NCBI GenBank assembly: GCA_049965935.1
Contig: JBMFVP010000005.1
Coordinates: 1-52,072, forward strand
Source of the DNA: Thermocladium sp049965935
GTDB lineage: Archaea; Thermoproteota; Thermoprotei; Thermoproteales; Thermocladiaceae
Length of the DNA stretch: 52,072 nucleotides
Direction of reading: 5' to 3'
Shown here: positions 34,076-42,310 of the stretch, piece by piece
Position numbering within the stretch: position 1 is the first letter of the stretch
How the letters are laid out: the number at the start of each line of letters is the position of its first letter
The notes under the pieces: model-generated
What the model saw: the letters and a program-made list of their open reading frames with translations, nothing else
What the model was told of the DNA's origin: nothing
Database searches by the model: none
Made by a program: the position numbers and the translations under genes

Positions 34076-34582
34076 ATGATTAAGGAACCTTATGAATCAT
34101 TGCTGAATAAGTTGCTTAACCTGTTGCTCAATCATTTTAAGGATAAATTGTATTCCGTAGTAGTTTATGGAAGCGTGGCTAGAGGTGATAATAGGAAAGA
34201 TAGCGATATAGATCTCCTAATTATAGTGAAAGATCTGCCAAAGTCTAGGATCGAAAGGTATAAAATATTTGAGCAATTTGAAACGCAACTCATGGAGGAC
34301 ATTGAGGAACTTTATGATGAGGGTTATTACGTTTCTTTTTCGCCAATAATGAAGACCCCTGAAGAAGCTTCTCATTTCTCTCCACTATATATGGATATGG
34401 TCGAGGACGCTATAATACTTTTTGATAAAGAGAATTTTTTTAACGATATACTAAAGAGGATCAAGAAGAAGCTAGATGAGCTAGGCTTTGAACGGGTTTG
34501 GCTAGGCAAAAAGTGGTATTGGAGGAAAAGAAATTATAAGTTTGGTGAAATAATAGACTTCGGTGACCAATATGGCCAGTAA
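34076..34582 (+). CDS. MNT-type nucleotidyltransferase (toxin-antitoxin-type partner)
   Basis: A 168-residue minimal nucleotidyltransferase of the pol-beta superfamily. The catalytic motif VVYGSVARGDNRKDSDIDLL (about residues 29-48) has the GS pair and the metal-binding DxD. The C-terminal part is helical and basic (RIKKKLDELGFERVW, GKKWYWRKRNYKFGE). MNT proteins pair with HEPN proteins; in characterised cases the MNT acts as antitoxin by AMPylating the HEPN RNase. The HEPN gene follows with an 11-base overlap. A TATA AAGTTTATAAAG at 34043-34054 precedes the ATG. Confidence 0.88.
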   Translation: MIKEPYESLLNKLLNLLLNHFKDKLYSVVVYGSVARGDNRKDSDIDLLIIVKDLPKSRIERYKIFEQFETQLMEDIEELYDEGYYVSFSPIMKTPEEASHFSPLYMDMVEDAIILFDKENFFNDILKRIKKKLDELGFERVWLGKKWYWRKRNYKFGEIIDFGDQYGQ

Positions 34583-35000
34583 TAATAGCTTAGCTAAATC
34601 CTACATAAGGCAAGCAGAGGAGAGAGTAAAACATGCTAAGGAAGCATTCAATGATGGTAATTATCCTTTTACGGTGAGACAATGCCAAGAAGCCGTAGAA
34701 CTTTTCCTTAAAGCAAGCCTCAGGATAGTTGGCATTGAACCCCCAAAATGGCATGATATGGGAATCACTTTAAAAAGGGAGAGAGAACGATTCCCAGACT
34801 GGTTTAGAAATGAGATAGATGAGTTAGCCAGCATTTCAAGAATTTTAACCAAAGAGAGAGGAACTTCAATGTATGGCGATGAAGAAACTGGCACACCGCC
34901 TGAATTGATTTATTCAAAGATTGATGGTGAGAGCGCAATAACTATGTGCGAAAAAGTTATGAAGTTGGTTAAAAAACTCGAAGAATCATTCTCTAAATAA
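34572..35000 (+). CDS. HEPN domain protein (toxin-type partner of MNT)
   Basis: A 142-residue all-alpha HEPN domain. Features are the first long helix AKSYIRQAEERVKHAKEAF, helix 2 with VRQCQEAVELFLKA, the segment PPKWHDMG equivalent to the HEPN histidine region, and MYGDEETGTPP, typical of the loop before the last helix in this Pfam type. HEPN toxins are usually RNases with an RxxxxH motif; an exact RxxxxH is not evident, so activity is uncertain. ATG 34572 is preferred over GTG 34563. It overlaps and follows the MNT gene. Confidence 0.85.
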   Translation: MASNNSLAKSYIRQAEERVKHAKEAFNDGNYPFTVRQCQEAVELFLKASLRIVGIEPPKWHDMGITLKRERERFPDWFRNEIDELASISRILTKERGTSMYGDEETGTPPELIYSKIDGESAITMCEKVMKLVKKLEESFSK

Positions 35001-35285
35001 GTTAATGATAACTAGAGAACCGTCAGCCGCATTCTCATCATAATGGACAATCACTTCCTCGCTAGAGGATTTTCCAGATTCCCCTTCTTTATCATATTAT
35101 GTCTAGTCAAGTTCTACTCCAGTGAAGATCAATTAGCAATATTATCTTATGTAGAGGCCTTAACCTCTATGTTTATTTAAGAACTATCTCCATTATTTTA
35201 GTGCATCATGCTCAGCAACTTTTAATTTGGTCGAAATAAGTATGAGCGGACGTAATGTATAAAAAATATATATTATTAATTAACC

Positions 35286-35864
35286 ATGCTAAACTTCTTG
35301 ATTGGCATGATGCTTGGGTTCTCATTAGCTGTGCCTCCTGGACCCATGAATGCATTAATAGCAGCTGAGTCCCTTAAATCGCCTATTCATGGAACTATGG
35401 TAGGAGCTGGAGCAATGACGGCAGATGCAATATTGATGACCATATCGCTGTTCCTCTATCAATTAGTGAAGCCATTCGTGTACTACATATACTTAGCTGG
35501 GGGCGCAATAATGATTTACCTAGCGTATAATGTATTGACAAGCCAGCCAACTCAATCTAATAATAAAGATATTACAATTAGCTATACTAAGGGAATCATC
35601 ATGGGCATAACTAATCCTTATCAGATAAGTTGGTGGATAACTGCCGGATTAAGTTTCATAAGCATATTTGGCCTAGAAAGTATACTAGGCCTATTCATTG
35701 CAATAATTACATGGATAATTGTTTTCCCTATTGCAATCAACTTGGGTAGCAAGTATGGAGGCCCCAAAACATACACCATAACCAAGTTAATTACTGCAGT
35801 AGCAATAATAAGCTTTGGATTATATTTCCTAATTAATGGATTAATACGGCTTCACTTAATATAG
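35286..35864 (+). CDS. LysE/RhtB family amino-acid exporter
   Basis: A 192-residue membrane protein with about six transmembrane helices, typical of LysE/RhtB exporters. The N-terminal family signature GFSLAVPPGPMNALIAAESL (about residues 11-30) contains the conserved PPGP motif. TM4-6 contain ITNPYQISWWITAG, equivalent to the NPK/NPY motif. The exported solute is unknown. A TATA-like TATAAAAAATAT at 35258-35269 lies about 24 bases upstream. It is separated from the HEPN gene by 285 bases. Confidence 0.88.
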   Translation: MLNFLIGMMLGFSLAVPPGPMNALIAAESLKSPIHGTMVGAGAMTADAILMTISLFLYQLVKPFVYYIYLAGGAIMIYLAYNVLTSQPTQSNNKDITISYTKGIIMGITNPYQISWWITAGLSFISIFGLESILGLFIAIITWIIVFPIAINLGSKYGGPKTYTITKLITAVAIISFGLYFLINGLIRLHLI

Positions 35865-36251
35865 CCACTAATGGCAAACCTTGCCATTTATAGCAGAGAT
35901 ACTTGAGGCAATAGTTAATTATTTGGATTTTTAATAACTATTTCAGTTCTCTCTACTGATCAATCTTGAAAGGAAGTAATCTATCCTGGCCTTACGTGTG
36001 GGGTTTTTGGGTTTCCAGCCACCTTTGTGGCACGCCTTCATACCCCATCAAGGCGGAGTCCCCCCGAGGTCTTCAGTTTTTCACTTTATTTACTGTCTGT
36101 TCCTCCTTACAAGCATTGCAGGGATAACCAAATCAGTGGTGAGGCACTTCAATAATTGCCTTAAACATTTTTTGACAACAATAAGGGTGAGGCACTTCAT
36201 GCAGCTTTGGATGGTGATTTATAATAAATGGGAGAAAAATGCTCTTTTAAC
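35865..36251. other. Intergenic region with hairpins and a direct repeat
   Basis: Nearly 390 bases between lysE-like and ftsY. A GC-richer part (35999-36070) can form hairpins GCCAC/GTGGC (36018-36031) and CGCCTT/AAGGCG (36033-36055), and an alternative pairing TGGGGT/ACCCCA (35999-36004 with 36042-36047). A 14-base direct repeat GGTGAGGCACTTCA occurs at 36138 and 36186. An 85-codon reading frame over the region has no protein-like features. It may hold a small structured RNA. Confidence 0.35.
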
Positions 36252-37169
36252 CTAGTTGATTCCAAGTATTTGCTTTATGAATGACGATTTATCAAAGCTT
36301 TGTAAATCGTCATAACCTTGGCCAGTGCCCATGAATATTATTGGCTTTTTTAGTTCAATTAATAAAGTTAGAATTGAGCCTCCCTTAGGGTATGCATCTG
36401 CCTTGGTTACTATTATTGCATCTATTGGAACATATTTAGAGTATGTCCTAGCTATCTCTAGTGCTTCGTTACCCATCAGTGCATCTGCCACAAAGATCGT
36501 TAAGTCGGGTGAAGCTACTCTATGTATCTTTCTTATTTCCTCCATTAAGCTCTTATCCGTATGCATTCTTCCGGCTGTATCAATCATAACAACATCAACT
36601 CGCTTGCTTGAGGCATGTTGAATGGCATCATAGACTACGGCCGCTGGGTCTGCACCATATTGATGCCTAATCACTTTGATGCCCAACTTAGTTGCATGGC
36701 CCTCTAATTGCTCTATTGCGCCTGCCCTGAATGTGTCAGCTGCAGCCCAAATCACGCTGTACCTCTTACTTAATAGATACTTGGTTACCTTAGCTATGGT
36801 AGTGGTCTTGCCATAACCATTTGGTCCAAGATACATCATAATGAATGGCCTCTTTCCCCTTTCTTCAATAATTTGAACCAAGTCTAGGTTAGGCACATCT
36901 CTTAACAGGTCCATGAAGGCTTCATATAATGAATTATTGATTATGCTTAATCTATCGCCAAAACGAGGCACACGTATCTTGATTAAGCGATTACGTAACG
37001 AATTTATTATTTGTTCCGCTGACTCTAACGCAACATCATACTCGATTAAATCATTGAACAAATTATTAAGCAATTCATTTACCTCCTTTTCCCCAAGCTC
37101 CTTCTCTCCTATTGAGCCCGCTATGGTATCGGCAGCCTTCTTGAATGCATCACGTATCTTTTCAAACAT
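36252..37169 (-). CDS. ftsY: Signal recognition particle receptor FtsY
   Basis: The 305-residue SRP receptor GTPase, membrane-associated partner of SRP54. The N domain covers residues 1-95. The G domain motifs are YLGPNGYGKTTTIAKVTKYL (G1), the insertion-box motif WAAADTFRAGAIEQLEGHA, DTAGRMHTDKSLMEEI (G3), IIVTKADAYPKGG (G4) and FMGTGQGYDDLQSFD (G5 closing loop, with GQG where GEG is usual). The gene follows pfdA by two bases, and pfdA overlaps the L18a gene, an arrangement common in Crenarchaeota. Confidence 0.95.
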   Translation of the reverse strand: MFEKIRDAFKKAADTIAGSIGEKELGEKEVNELLNNLFNDLIEYDVALESAEQIINSLRNRLIKIRVPRFGDRLSIINNSLYEAFMDLLRDVPNLDLVQIIEERGKRPFIMMYLGPNGYGKTTTIAKVTKYLLSKRYSVIWAAADTFRAGAIEQLEGHATKLGIKVIRHQYGADPAAVVYDAIQHASSKRVDVVMIDTAGRMHTDKSLMEEIRKIHRVASPDLTIFVADALMGNEALEIARTYSKYVPIDAIIVTKADAYPKGGSILTLLIELKKPIIFMGTGQGYDDLQSFDKSSFIKQILGIN

Positions 37170-37171
37170 GG

Positions 37172-37642
37172 TTATGACTTAGCTTGCGGTTGCCTTCCCT
37201 GTGATTGTAACTGTTGATATATTATGGTCAACACGTTGCGTACCTCATTACTTCGGCGCATTGCTTCCGCTAATTGCTCCTCTAGCTTAGACTTAATTGC
37301 TTGCGTTTCTTTTAGCCTGTCATCAAGTATAGAAATGGCTCGCTGCATCTCCATTTCAGCAACGTAGCCAGCCCCCACCGACATCAAAATTGGGGTATTT
37401 ATCTGCGGGGTAACCTTCACGAACGCACCTGCGCCTATAGATACAAATGAATCATCAATTGAACCCTTGCTCATGGTCTCCAACACAGACTTGGCATTTC
37501 CATAATCCCTTAATGTGGCATCTATTACAGCTATATTTTGGGTAAGAGTATTAATAATTGCATTTAATTCCTCATACTCCCTGCTAAGTTCCTCTAATTG
37601 ATCCCTTGTTATTACTAGCCTTCCTTGATCCGACATCGCCAT
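37172..37642 (-). CDS. pfdA: Prefoldin alpha subunit
   Basis: The alpha subunit of the archaeal prefoldin (GimC) chaperone, which passes unfolded proteins to the thermosome. It has two long coiled coils (about residues 8-55 and 95-145) around a beta-hairpin core (SFVSIGAGAFVKVTPQINTP, then ILMSVGAGYVAEM). Three starts are possible: GTG 37645, ATG 37642 (overlapping the L18a stop as TGATG) and ATG 37636; the ATG at 37642 is chosen for translational coupling. It lies in the unit L18a-pfdA-ftsY. Confidence 0.92.
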   Translation of the reverse strand: MAMSDQGRLVITRDQLEELSREYEELNAIINTLTQNIAVIDATLRDYGNAKSVLETMSKGSIDDSFVSIGAGAFVKVTPQINTPILMSVGAGYVAEMEMQRAISILDDRLKETQAIKSKLEEQLAEAMRRSNEVRNVLTIIYQQLQSQGRQPQAKS

Positions 37643-37908
37643 CACCTTAATTGCTGTTCTCCAAATATAACCAATCTATCCATCGATAATAATTGATGCA
37701 ATTCCTTATCGGAAACCATTGATATATCCAGCGCCTCCACGGACTCTATCTTTATTAAGTGCCTCTTGACCCTATACAATCCGCCAATATATGTATAGAT
37801 CTTTTCCATCGCATCTTTCTCATTAACCGCAACAACATCTTTCTCTATGTTTTTCCATCCATCCACATCCCTAAACTTTCCCTTGACCTTATAAACCCTA
37901 ACCGACAT
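37642..37908 (-). CDS. rpl18a: Large ribosomal subunit protein L18a/LX (eL20-type)
   Basis: An 88-residue archaeal ribosomal protein LX/L20a. The sequence VRVYKVKGKFRDVDGWKNIE starts the conserved beta-alpha-beta fold, with EKDAMEKIYTYIGGLYRVKR and the ISMVSDKELHQ end. It opens the chaperone/targeting unit L18a-pfdA-ftsY; in many Crenarchaeota eL39, eL31 and aIF6 lie just upstream, but here the upstream region is non-coding. Confidence 0.92.
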   Translation of the reverse strand: MSVRVYKVKGKFRDVDGWKNIEKDVVAVNEKDAMEKIYTYIGGLYRVKRHLIKIESVEALDISMVSDKELHQLLSMDRLVIFGEQQLR

Positions 37909-38326
37909 TAAGGAACCTCAAAAGCAATATTAAATAAGCTTTTCTAAATATTACCCCCTAGGAATTTCCATTATTTCCATTACTAGAAAGAGTCTAAGCT
38001 CTAACAATTAATTTTATTCTGGGATGACCCGCAAATACTTAAAATTTTATGATGACCACTCGACTATTCTGATCCCCTGAGGGGCGCGGTTTGCCGTTCC
38101 TTTATCATTGATATCTGAGTCAATAGTTAAATATAGATTGTTAATTGACCTTCATTTTGCGTGTCCACTAAATGGTAACGCATTTATAACGATTGCGGTT
38201 CAAAGGAAGCGTAAAACCTCGTCCTTTCGGGGGCAATTCACATAAATACCACCATATTATTAAAACCATTGCATTAAATGATACTTGCATCATAATTCTT
38301 ATAAATTAATTTGTCTAAAGCCATTA
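37909..38326. other. Intergenic region between L18a and the phosphomutase
   Basis: About 420 AT-rich bases containing both divergent promoters. The rightward TATA (CTTATAAAT, 38299-38306) lies about 25 bases before the phosphomutase ATG. A possible box C (ATGATGA, 38049-38055) followed after 13 bases by CTGA (38069-38072) is noted, but no good second half of a C/D RNA was found. A GC-rich pocket CCCCTGAGGGGCGCGG lies at 38074-38089. Confidence 0.4.
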
Positions 38327-39673
38327 ATGGGTAAGTTATTCGGTACTAATGGGATAAGACTGGAATTCATTGAGGGAAAATATGATTTGGTGCAAATAAC
38401 GAAGATCGGGGAAGCCATAGCATCATACTTTAATGGAGGAGAGGTATTAATGGGGAGAGACTCTAGAACGACAGGAAACGCGGTTTCAAATATAATTAGT
38501 GGAGTCCTTTCTATGTATGGGATAGAGGTTCACGATATGGGTCTGGTACCAACTCCTGTGCTTCAATATATAGTTAAGGCGGAGGGGTATGATGGGGGAG
38601 TAATGATAACTGCCAGCCATAATCCTCCTCAATATAATGGAATAAAGGTAATGGGTAAGGATGGAATAGAAGTATCTCGTGAGGAGGAAGCAAAGATTGA
38701 GTCCCTTTATAATGAGGCGAAACCCGGAAGATCGTATAATGAGGTGAAGCCCATAAGGGAAATAGATGCCGGTTACATGTTGGGGACTTATGAGGAACAC
38801 TTGTTGGGGCTTTTTTCCAGGGAATCCATAAAGCAAGGATTCGTTATTGCCGCGGACTTCGCTAACAGTGTGGCGAGTCTAGTATTGCCGAGGATCCTTG
38901 AATCGTTGGATATCAGGTTAAAATCCATAAATGGTCACTTAAGCGGATTATTTCCAGGCAGGTTGCCTGAACCTAGACAAGACACTTTGGCGGAGACCGC
39001 TAAGGCAGTAAGAGAAGCTGGGGTAGATTTCGCCGTTGCATTCGATGGTGATGGAGATCGCTCAATATTCATTACTGGAAGTGGGGAAGTGATTCCAGGC
39101 GATAGATCGGGCCTAATACTTGCTGAGTCTCTACTTGAGGAGGAGGGGCGAGGTTACATTGTTACACCAGTGTCATCATCATCAATGGTGAAGACTGAGG
39201 TTGAGAAGAAGGGGGGAAAAGTTGTGTGGACAAGGGTTGGCTCCGTTGATGTAAGTCATACTCTCATGAAGGTTGGAGGCATCTGTGGTTTTGAGGATAA
39301 TGGGGGATTCATTTGGCCACGACATCACCCAGTGCGCGACGGCATATCTACCACACTGCTAATGATGCATGTCCTCAGCAGATTGGGGAAGAGCTTGGAT
39401 CAAGCCTATTCTGAGTTACCATCCATGTTCCTCTACAGGGATCGAATAGAGATGCCTAGGGAAAGAGCAATGAGAATAATTGAAGCTATTCAAAGTAAGG
39501 TCTCAAATGCTGTGACTATTGATGGTATTAGGGTGGATTATGATGATTCTTGGTTCCTAATTAGGCCGAGCGGTACTGAGAATGTACTGAGAATAACAAT
39601 AGAGGCTACAAGCAATGATAGGCTGGAGGAATTAAGGAAGTGGATCTTCTCATTTATTTCAAGTGTTAATTAG
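38327..39673 (+). CDS. Phosphoglucosamine/phosphohexose mutase
   Basis: A 448-residue alpha-D-phosphohexomutase. The phosphoserine loop is ITASHNPPQYNGIKVM, the metal-binding loop is VAFDGDGDRSIF, the sugar-binding loop is GFEDNGGFIWP, and the phosphate-binding loop is RPSGTENVLRI. Archaeal relatives act on phosphoglucosamine, phosphomannose or phosphoglucose. A TTG at 38285 would add 14 residues, but a TATA box at 38299-38306 makes ATG 38327 the leaderless start; the following GKLFGTNGIR is the family's usual N-terminus. The stop overlaps the convergent GNAT gene by four bases. Confidence 0.92.
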   Translation: MGKLFGTNGIRLEFIEGKYDLVQITKIGEAIASYFNGGEVLMGRDSRTTGNAVSNIISGVLSMYGIEVHDMGLVPTPVLQYIVKAEGYDGGVMITASHNPPQYNGIKVMGKDGIEVSREEEAKIESLYNEAKPGRSYNEVKPIREIDAGYMLGTYEEHLLGLFSRESIKQGFVIAADFANSVASLVLPRILESLDIRLKSINGHLSGLFPGRLPEPRQDTLAETAKAVREAGVDFAVAFDGDGDRSIFITGSGEVIPGDRSGLILAESLLEEEGRGYIVTPVSSSSMVKTEVEKKGGKVVWTRVGSVDVSHTLMKVGGICGFEDNGGFIWPRHHPVRDGISTTLLMMHVLSRLGKSLDQAYSELPSMFLYRDRIEMPRERAMRIIEAIQSKVSNAVTIDGIRVDYDDSWFLIRPSGTENVLRITIEATSNDRLEELRKWIFSFISSVN

Positions 39674-40140
39674 GCCACTAAGGCAGCAAATGATTGCGGT
39701 TTTTCTAGGTCAAACACTATCTCATACATGTCTCCCATATATTTAAATTTGCCGTTAAACTTACGGCCCATCTTTATTAGCCGCAAATTATCTATAGATG
39801 TATAGGCAATGGCCTTCTTGAACCCCTTGCTTCTCAATAAGTCAAGGGTTTGCTTGAACAGCAGTGATCCTATTCCTCTTCCCTGGTATTCATCCTTAAC
39901 CGTTACCGCTATTTCCGCAGTGGTTCCATCATCAAGCGGATATGCTTCTGTTATTCCTATTAATTCACTACTCTCTACCGCGCCGAGTATTATTGGGTTG
40001 CGCTTAAGTAACTTATCTATATATGAATCTATATCCTTCACGGGGCACATGAATCTGCTCTCTATCGATTCCCTAGATAAACCTTCATAGAGCTTCCTTA
40101 TCTCATCGACATAATTGGGCCCCAGTTCTATTATTTGCAT
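39670..40140 (-). CDS. GNAT family N-acetyltransferase
   Basis: A 156-residue single-domain GNAT. The acetyl-CoA-binding motif A is IAVTVKDEYQGRGIGSLLFK (about residues 74-93), with the pyrophosphate loop GRGIGS. It begins with the helix VDEIRKLYEGLSRESIESRF, a pattern shared with acetyltransferases attached to acyl-CoA synthetases and with the archaeal Pat protein acetylase. The substrate may therefore be a protein lysine, which is inference only. It is divergent from the MoeA gene. Confidence 0.85.
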   Translation of the reverse strand: MQIIELGPNYVDEIRKLYEGLSRESIESRFMCPVKDIDSYIDKLLKRNPIILGAVESSELIGITEAYPLDDGTTAEIAVTVKDEYQGRGIGSLLFKQTLDLLRSKGFKKAIAYTSIDNLRLIKMGRKFNGKFKYMGDMYEIVFDLEKPQSFAALVA

Positions 40141-40252
40141 TGGGCATAATGCGTGGGAACCCTTTTAAATTCTTCCCTTGTATTAGTTAAAGTGAACCGA
40201 ACAAGCTGGCTGCAAATAAGGGTTTATTAAGAGAGACAGAGGGTCCGCAGCG

Positions 40253-42211
40253 ATGAAGAGAGTTATATTTCATGACCTATTAACTCCAGAGGAAGCTATG
40301 AATCGCATAATGGCTCATATTAAGGTTCTTGATGTGGAAATGATAAATATCGAGGATTCCTATATGAGGGTGCTGGCCACCGATATATATGCGGGAATTG
40401 ATGTTCCGCCATTCGATAGGGCAACTATGGATGGGTACGCCGTAAGGGCGGAGGATACATTTAATGTAGATGAGCTTCATCCCACTAAGTTAAGGCTGAT
40501 TGGAGAGATAAATGCTGGTGATGCGCCTCAGCTAGAGGTGACTAATGGTACTGCTGTAGAGATAGCGACTGGGGCACCTCTTCCCCGTGGAGCCAATGCG
40601 GTAATACCAGTTGAGTATACTAAGATAGAGGGAAATGATGTGATCATCTATAGGGCTGTTACTCCCACTGAGAACGTTATGTCGGCGGGCTCCGATATAA
40701 TGATGGGTGAATTAGTGCTAAGGGGATGCACGTTAATCAAGGAGAGAGAGGCCGGTGTGTTGGCGTCAATAGGCATGAGGCGTATCCCAGTAATTCGAAA
40801 ACCCAGGGTCGCTATAGTATCGACAGGAAATGAGCTTGTTGATGTTGGGAATCCGCTGAGTCCAGGAAAGATATATGATGTAAATGCATACAGCATAGCT
40901 CATGCAGTGCGCGAAGCCGGGGGGATCCCCGTCTTCCTTGGAGTGGCCGAAGACAATGAGGAAAAGATAAGGAAACTCATAGAGGATGGAATGAAGATGG
41001 ATATGGTATTGGTTTCCGGCGGAACATCTGCGGGAGCAGCAGATATAACCTATAAGGTCCTTGATTCAATAGGACCCCCCGGCATAATACTTCATGGGCT
41101 CAAGGTAAAGCCAGGAAAACCAACGGTCGCGGCAATCTCATCTAGCGGTAAAATAATAATAGGATTACCCGGGTATCCTAATAGCTCGTTAATGATATTT
41201 AACCTATTGGTAAAACCGATTCTATCAGCAATGCAATGTTATCAGATAGATGAGACTAAAGTAAAGGCCACGCTAGCATCAAAAGCCGAAGGAGCACGCG
41301 GACGTAGAGCCCTAACTCCAGTAAGCCTTATAGACACGGGTTCTCAAGTGATCGCTTACCCGCTTCCAGCAGAGTCTGGAGCAATATCGACGCTAGCATT
41401 TGCGGATGGCTTCATGGAAGTACCTGAAAACGTGGAGTTCCTGGATAAAGGTGATGAAGTCACCGTTACGCTGTTCACGCATGAATACAAACCCGCTAAT
41501 CTATACTTCGTAGGTAGTCATGACTTAGGAATAGATATAGCTGCAAGATTGCTTCCAAAGTGGGTCACAGTTAAGGTAATAAACGTTGGCTCACTGAATG
41601 GATTAATTGCGGCCTCTAATGAGGAAACCGACATAGCCGGCCTTCATTTAATAGATGAGGAAACCGGGGAATATAATTTGCCATTCATACACAAATATGG
41701 TGAGGGCAAGGTAGTCATGATCCGAGGATACCAGAGAGAACAAGGAATAATAATTAAACGCGGGAATCCTAAGGGAATAAAGTCTATTGAGGATTTCCTG
41801 AGAAATGATATATCAATAGTTAATAGGAATAAAGGAGCGGGAACTAGATTCCTGCTTGATTCACTCCTAAAACGGCTAGCCGAGAAAAATGGGGCGCGAT
41901 TAAATGACTTAGTTAAAGGAATAAATGGATATTATTATGAAGTTAAAACACACACTGCGGTCGCCGCAGCCATATATCAAGGCAAGGCTGATGCCGGGAT
42001 CGGCATAAGAGCCGCGGCGCATATGTATGGGTTAGATTTCATCCCATTATCTATGGAGCATTATGATTTTGCAGTACCTAGATCTAGGCTCAATAAAGAT
42101 AGCATTAAAGCATTTATAGAATTACTTAGATCATCTATGTTTCAAAGTGAATTAACTAAGTTGCCAGGATACCAAGTCACAAGTGGAATCGGCGATGTTA
42201 TCGCTAATTGA
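40253..42211 (+). CDS. moeA: MoeA molybdopterin molybdenumtransferase fused to a PBP-like domain
   Basis: A 652-residue two-part protein. Residues about 1-400 are MoeA, which inserts molybdate or tungstate into adenylylated molybdopterin: PPFDRATMDGYAV (about residues 46-58), ATGAPLPRGANAVIP, VSTGNELVD, the MPT-binding VLVSGGTSAGAAD and KPGKPT near 280. Residues about 415-652 form a periplasmic-binding-protein-like domain lacking a signal (ANLYFVGSHDLGIDIAARLL, NRNKGAGTRFLLDSLL, HTAVAAAIYQGKADAGIGIR), as in known MoeA-LysR-substrate fusions. It probably supports the tungsten enzyme at 31667. No other cofactor genes are near. Confidence 0.92.
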   Translation: MKRVIFHDLLTPEEAMNRIMAHIKVLDVEMINIEDSYMRVLATDIYAGIDVPPFDRATMDGYAVRAEDTFNVDELHPTKLRLIGEINAGDAPQLEVTNGTAVEIATGAPLPRGANAVIPVEYTKIEGNDVIIYRAVTPTENVMSAGSDIMMGELVLRGCTLIKEREAGVLASIGMRRIPVIRKPRVAIVSTGNELVDVGNPLSPGKIYDVNAYSIAHAVREAGGIPVFLGVAEDNEEKIRKLIEDGMKMDMVLVSGGTSAGAADITYKVLDSIGPPGIILHGLKVKPGKPTVAAISSSGKIIIGLPGYPNSSLMIFNLLVKPILSAMQCYQIDETKVKATLASKAEGARGRRALTPVSLIDTGSQVIAYPLPAESGAISTLAFADGFMEVPENVEFLDKGDEVTVTLFTHEYKPANLYFVGSHDLGIDIAARLLPKWVTVKVINVGSLNGLIAASNEETDIAGLHLIDEETGEYNLPFIHKYGEGKVVMIRGYQREQGIIIKRGNPKGIKSIEDFLRNDISIVNRNKGAGTRFLLDSLLKRLAEKNGARLNDLVKGINGYYYEVKTHTAVAAAIYQGKADAGIGIRAAAHMYGLDFIPLSMEHYDFAVPRSRLNKDSIKAFIELLRSSMFQSELTKLPGYQVTSGIGDVIAN

Positions 42212-42253
42212 CGCATCCTTCTCTTCAATAAAGGGAGCTAGAGCTTTCTTGCT

Positions 42254-42280
42254 TAGTGAATAAGACTATTATTTTCACTA
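42254..42280. promoter_or_regulatory. Inverted repeat upstream of prpB
   Basis: TAGTGAA, 13 bases, TTCACTA, ending just upstream of the TATA-like ATATTTATT (42285-42293). The placement suits a regulator acting at the methylisocitrate lyase promoter. Arms are only 7 bp, so chance cannot be excluded. Confidence 0.35.
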
Positions 42281-42310
42281 CAGAATATTTATTAAATGGA
42301 TATCTATATC

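Noticed and set aside
35998..36255. 85-codon reading frame on the plus strand
   Set aside because: Cysteine/histidine/phenylalanine-rich low-quality composition, no promoter at the right place, covers hairpins.
38049..38120. Possible C/D box RNA beginning ATGATGA with CTGA 13 bases later
   Set aside because: No acceptable C' and the only later CTGA (38117) makes the second half too long; the promoter element is also at the wrong distance.
38285..38326. Upstream TTG start for the phosphomutase
   Set aside because: It lies upstream of the TATA box; the family N-terminus begins at ATG 38327.
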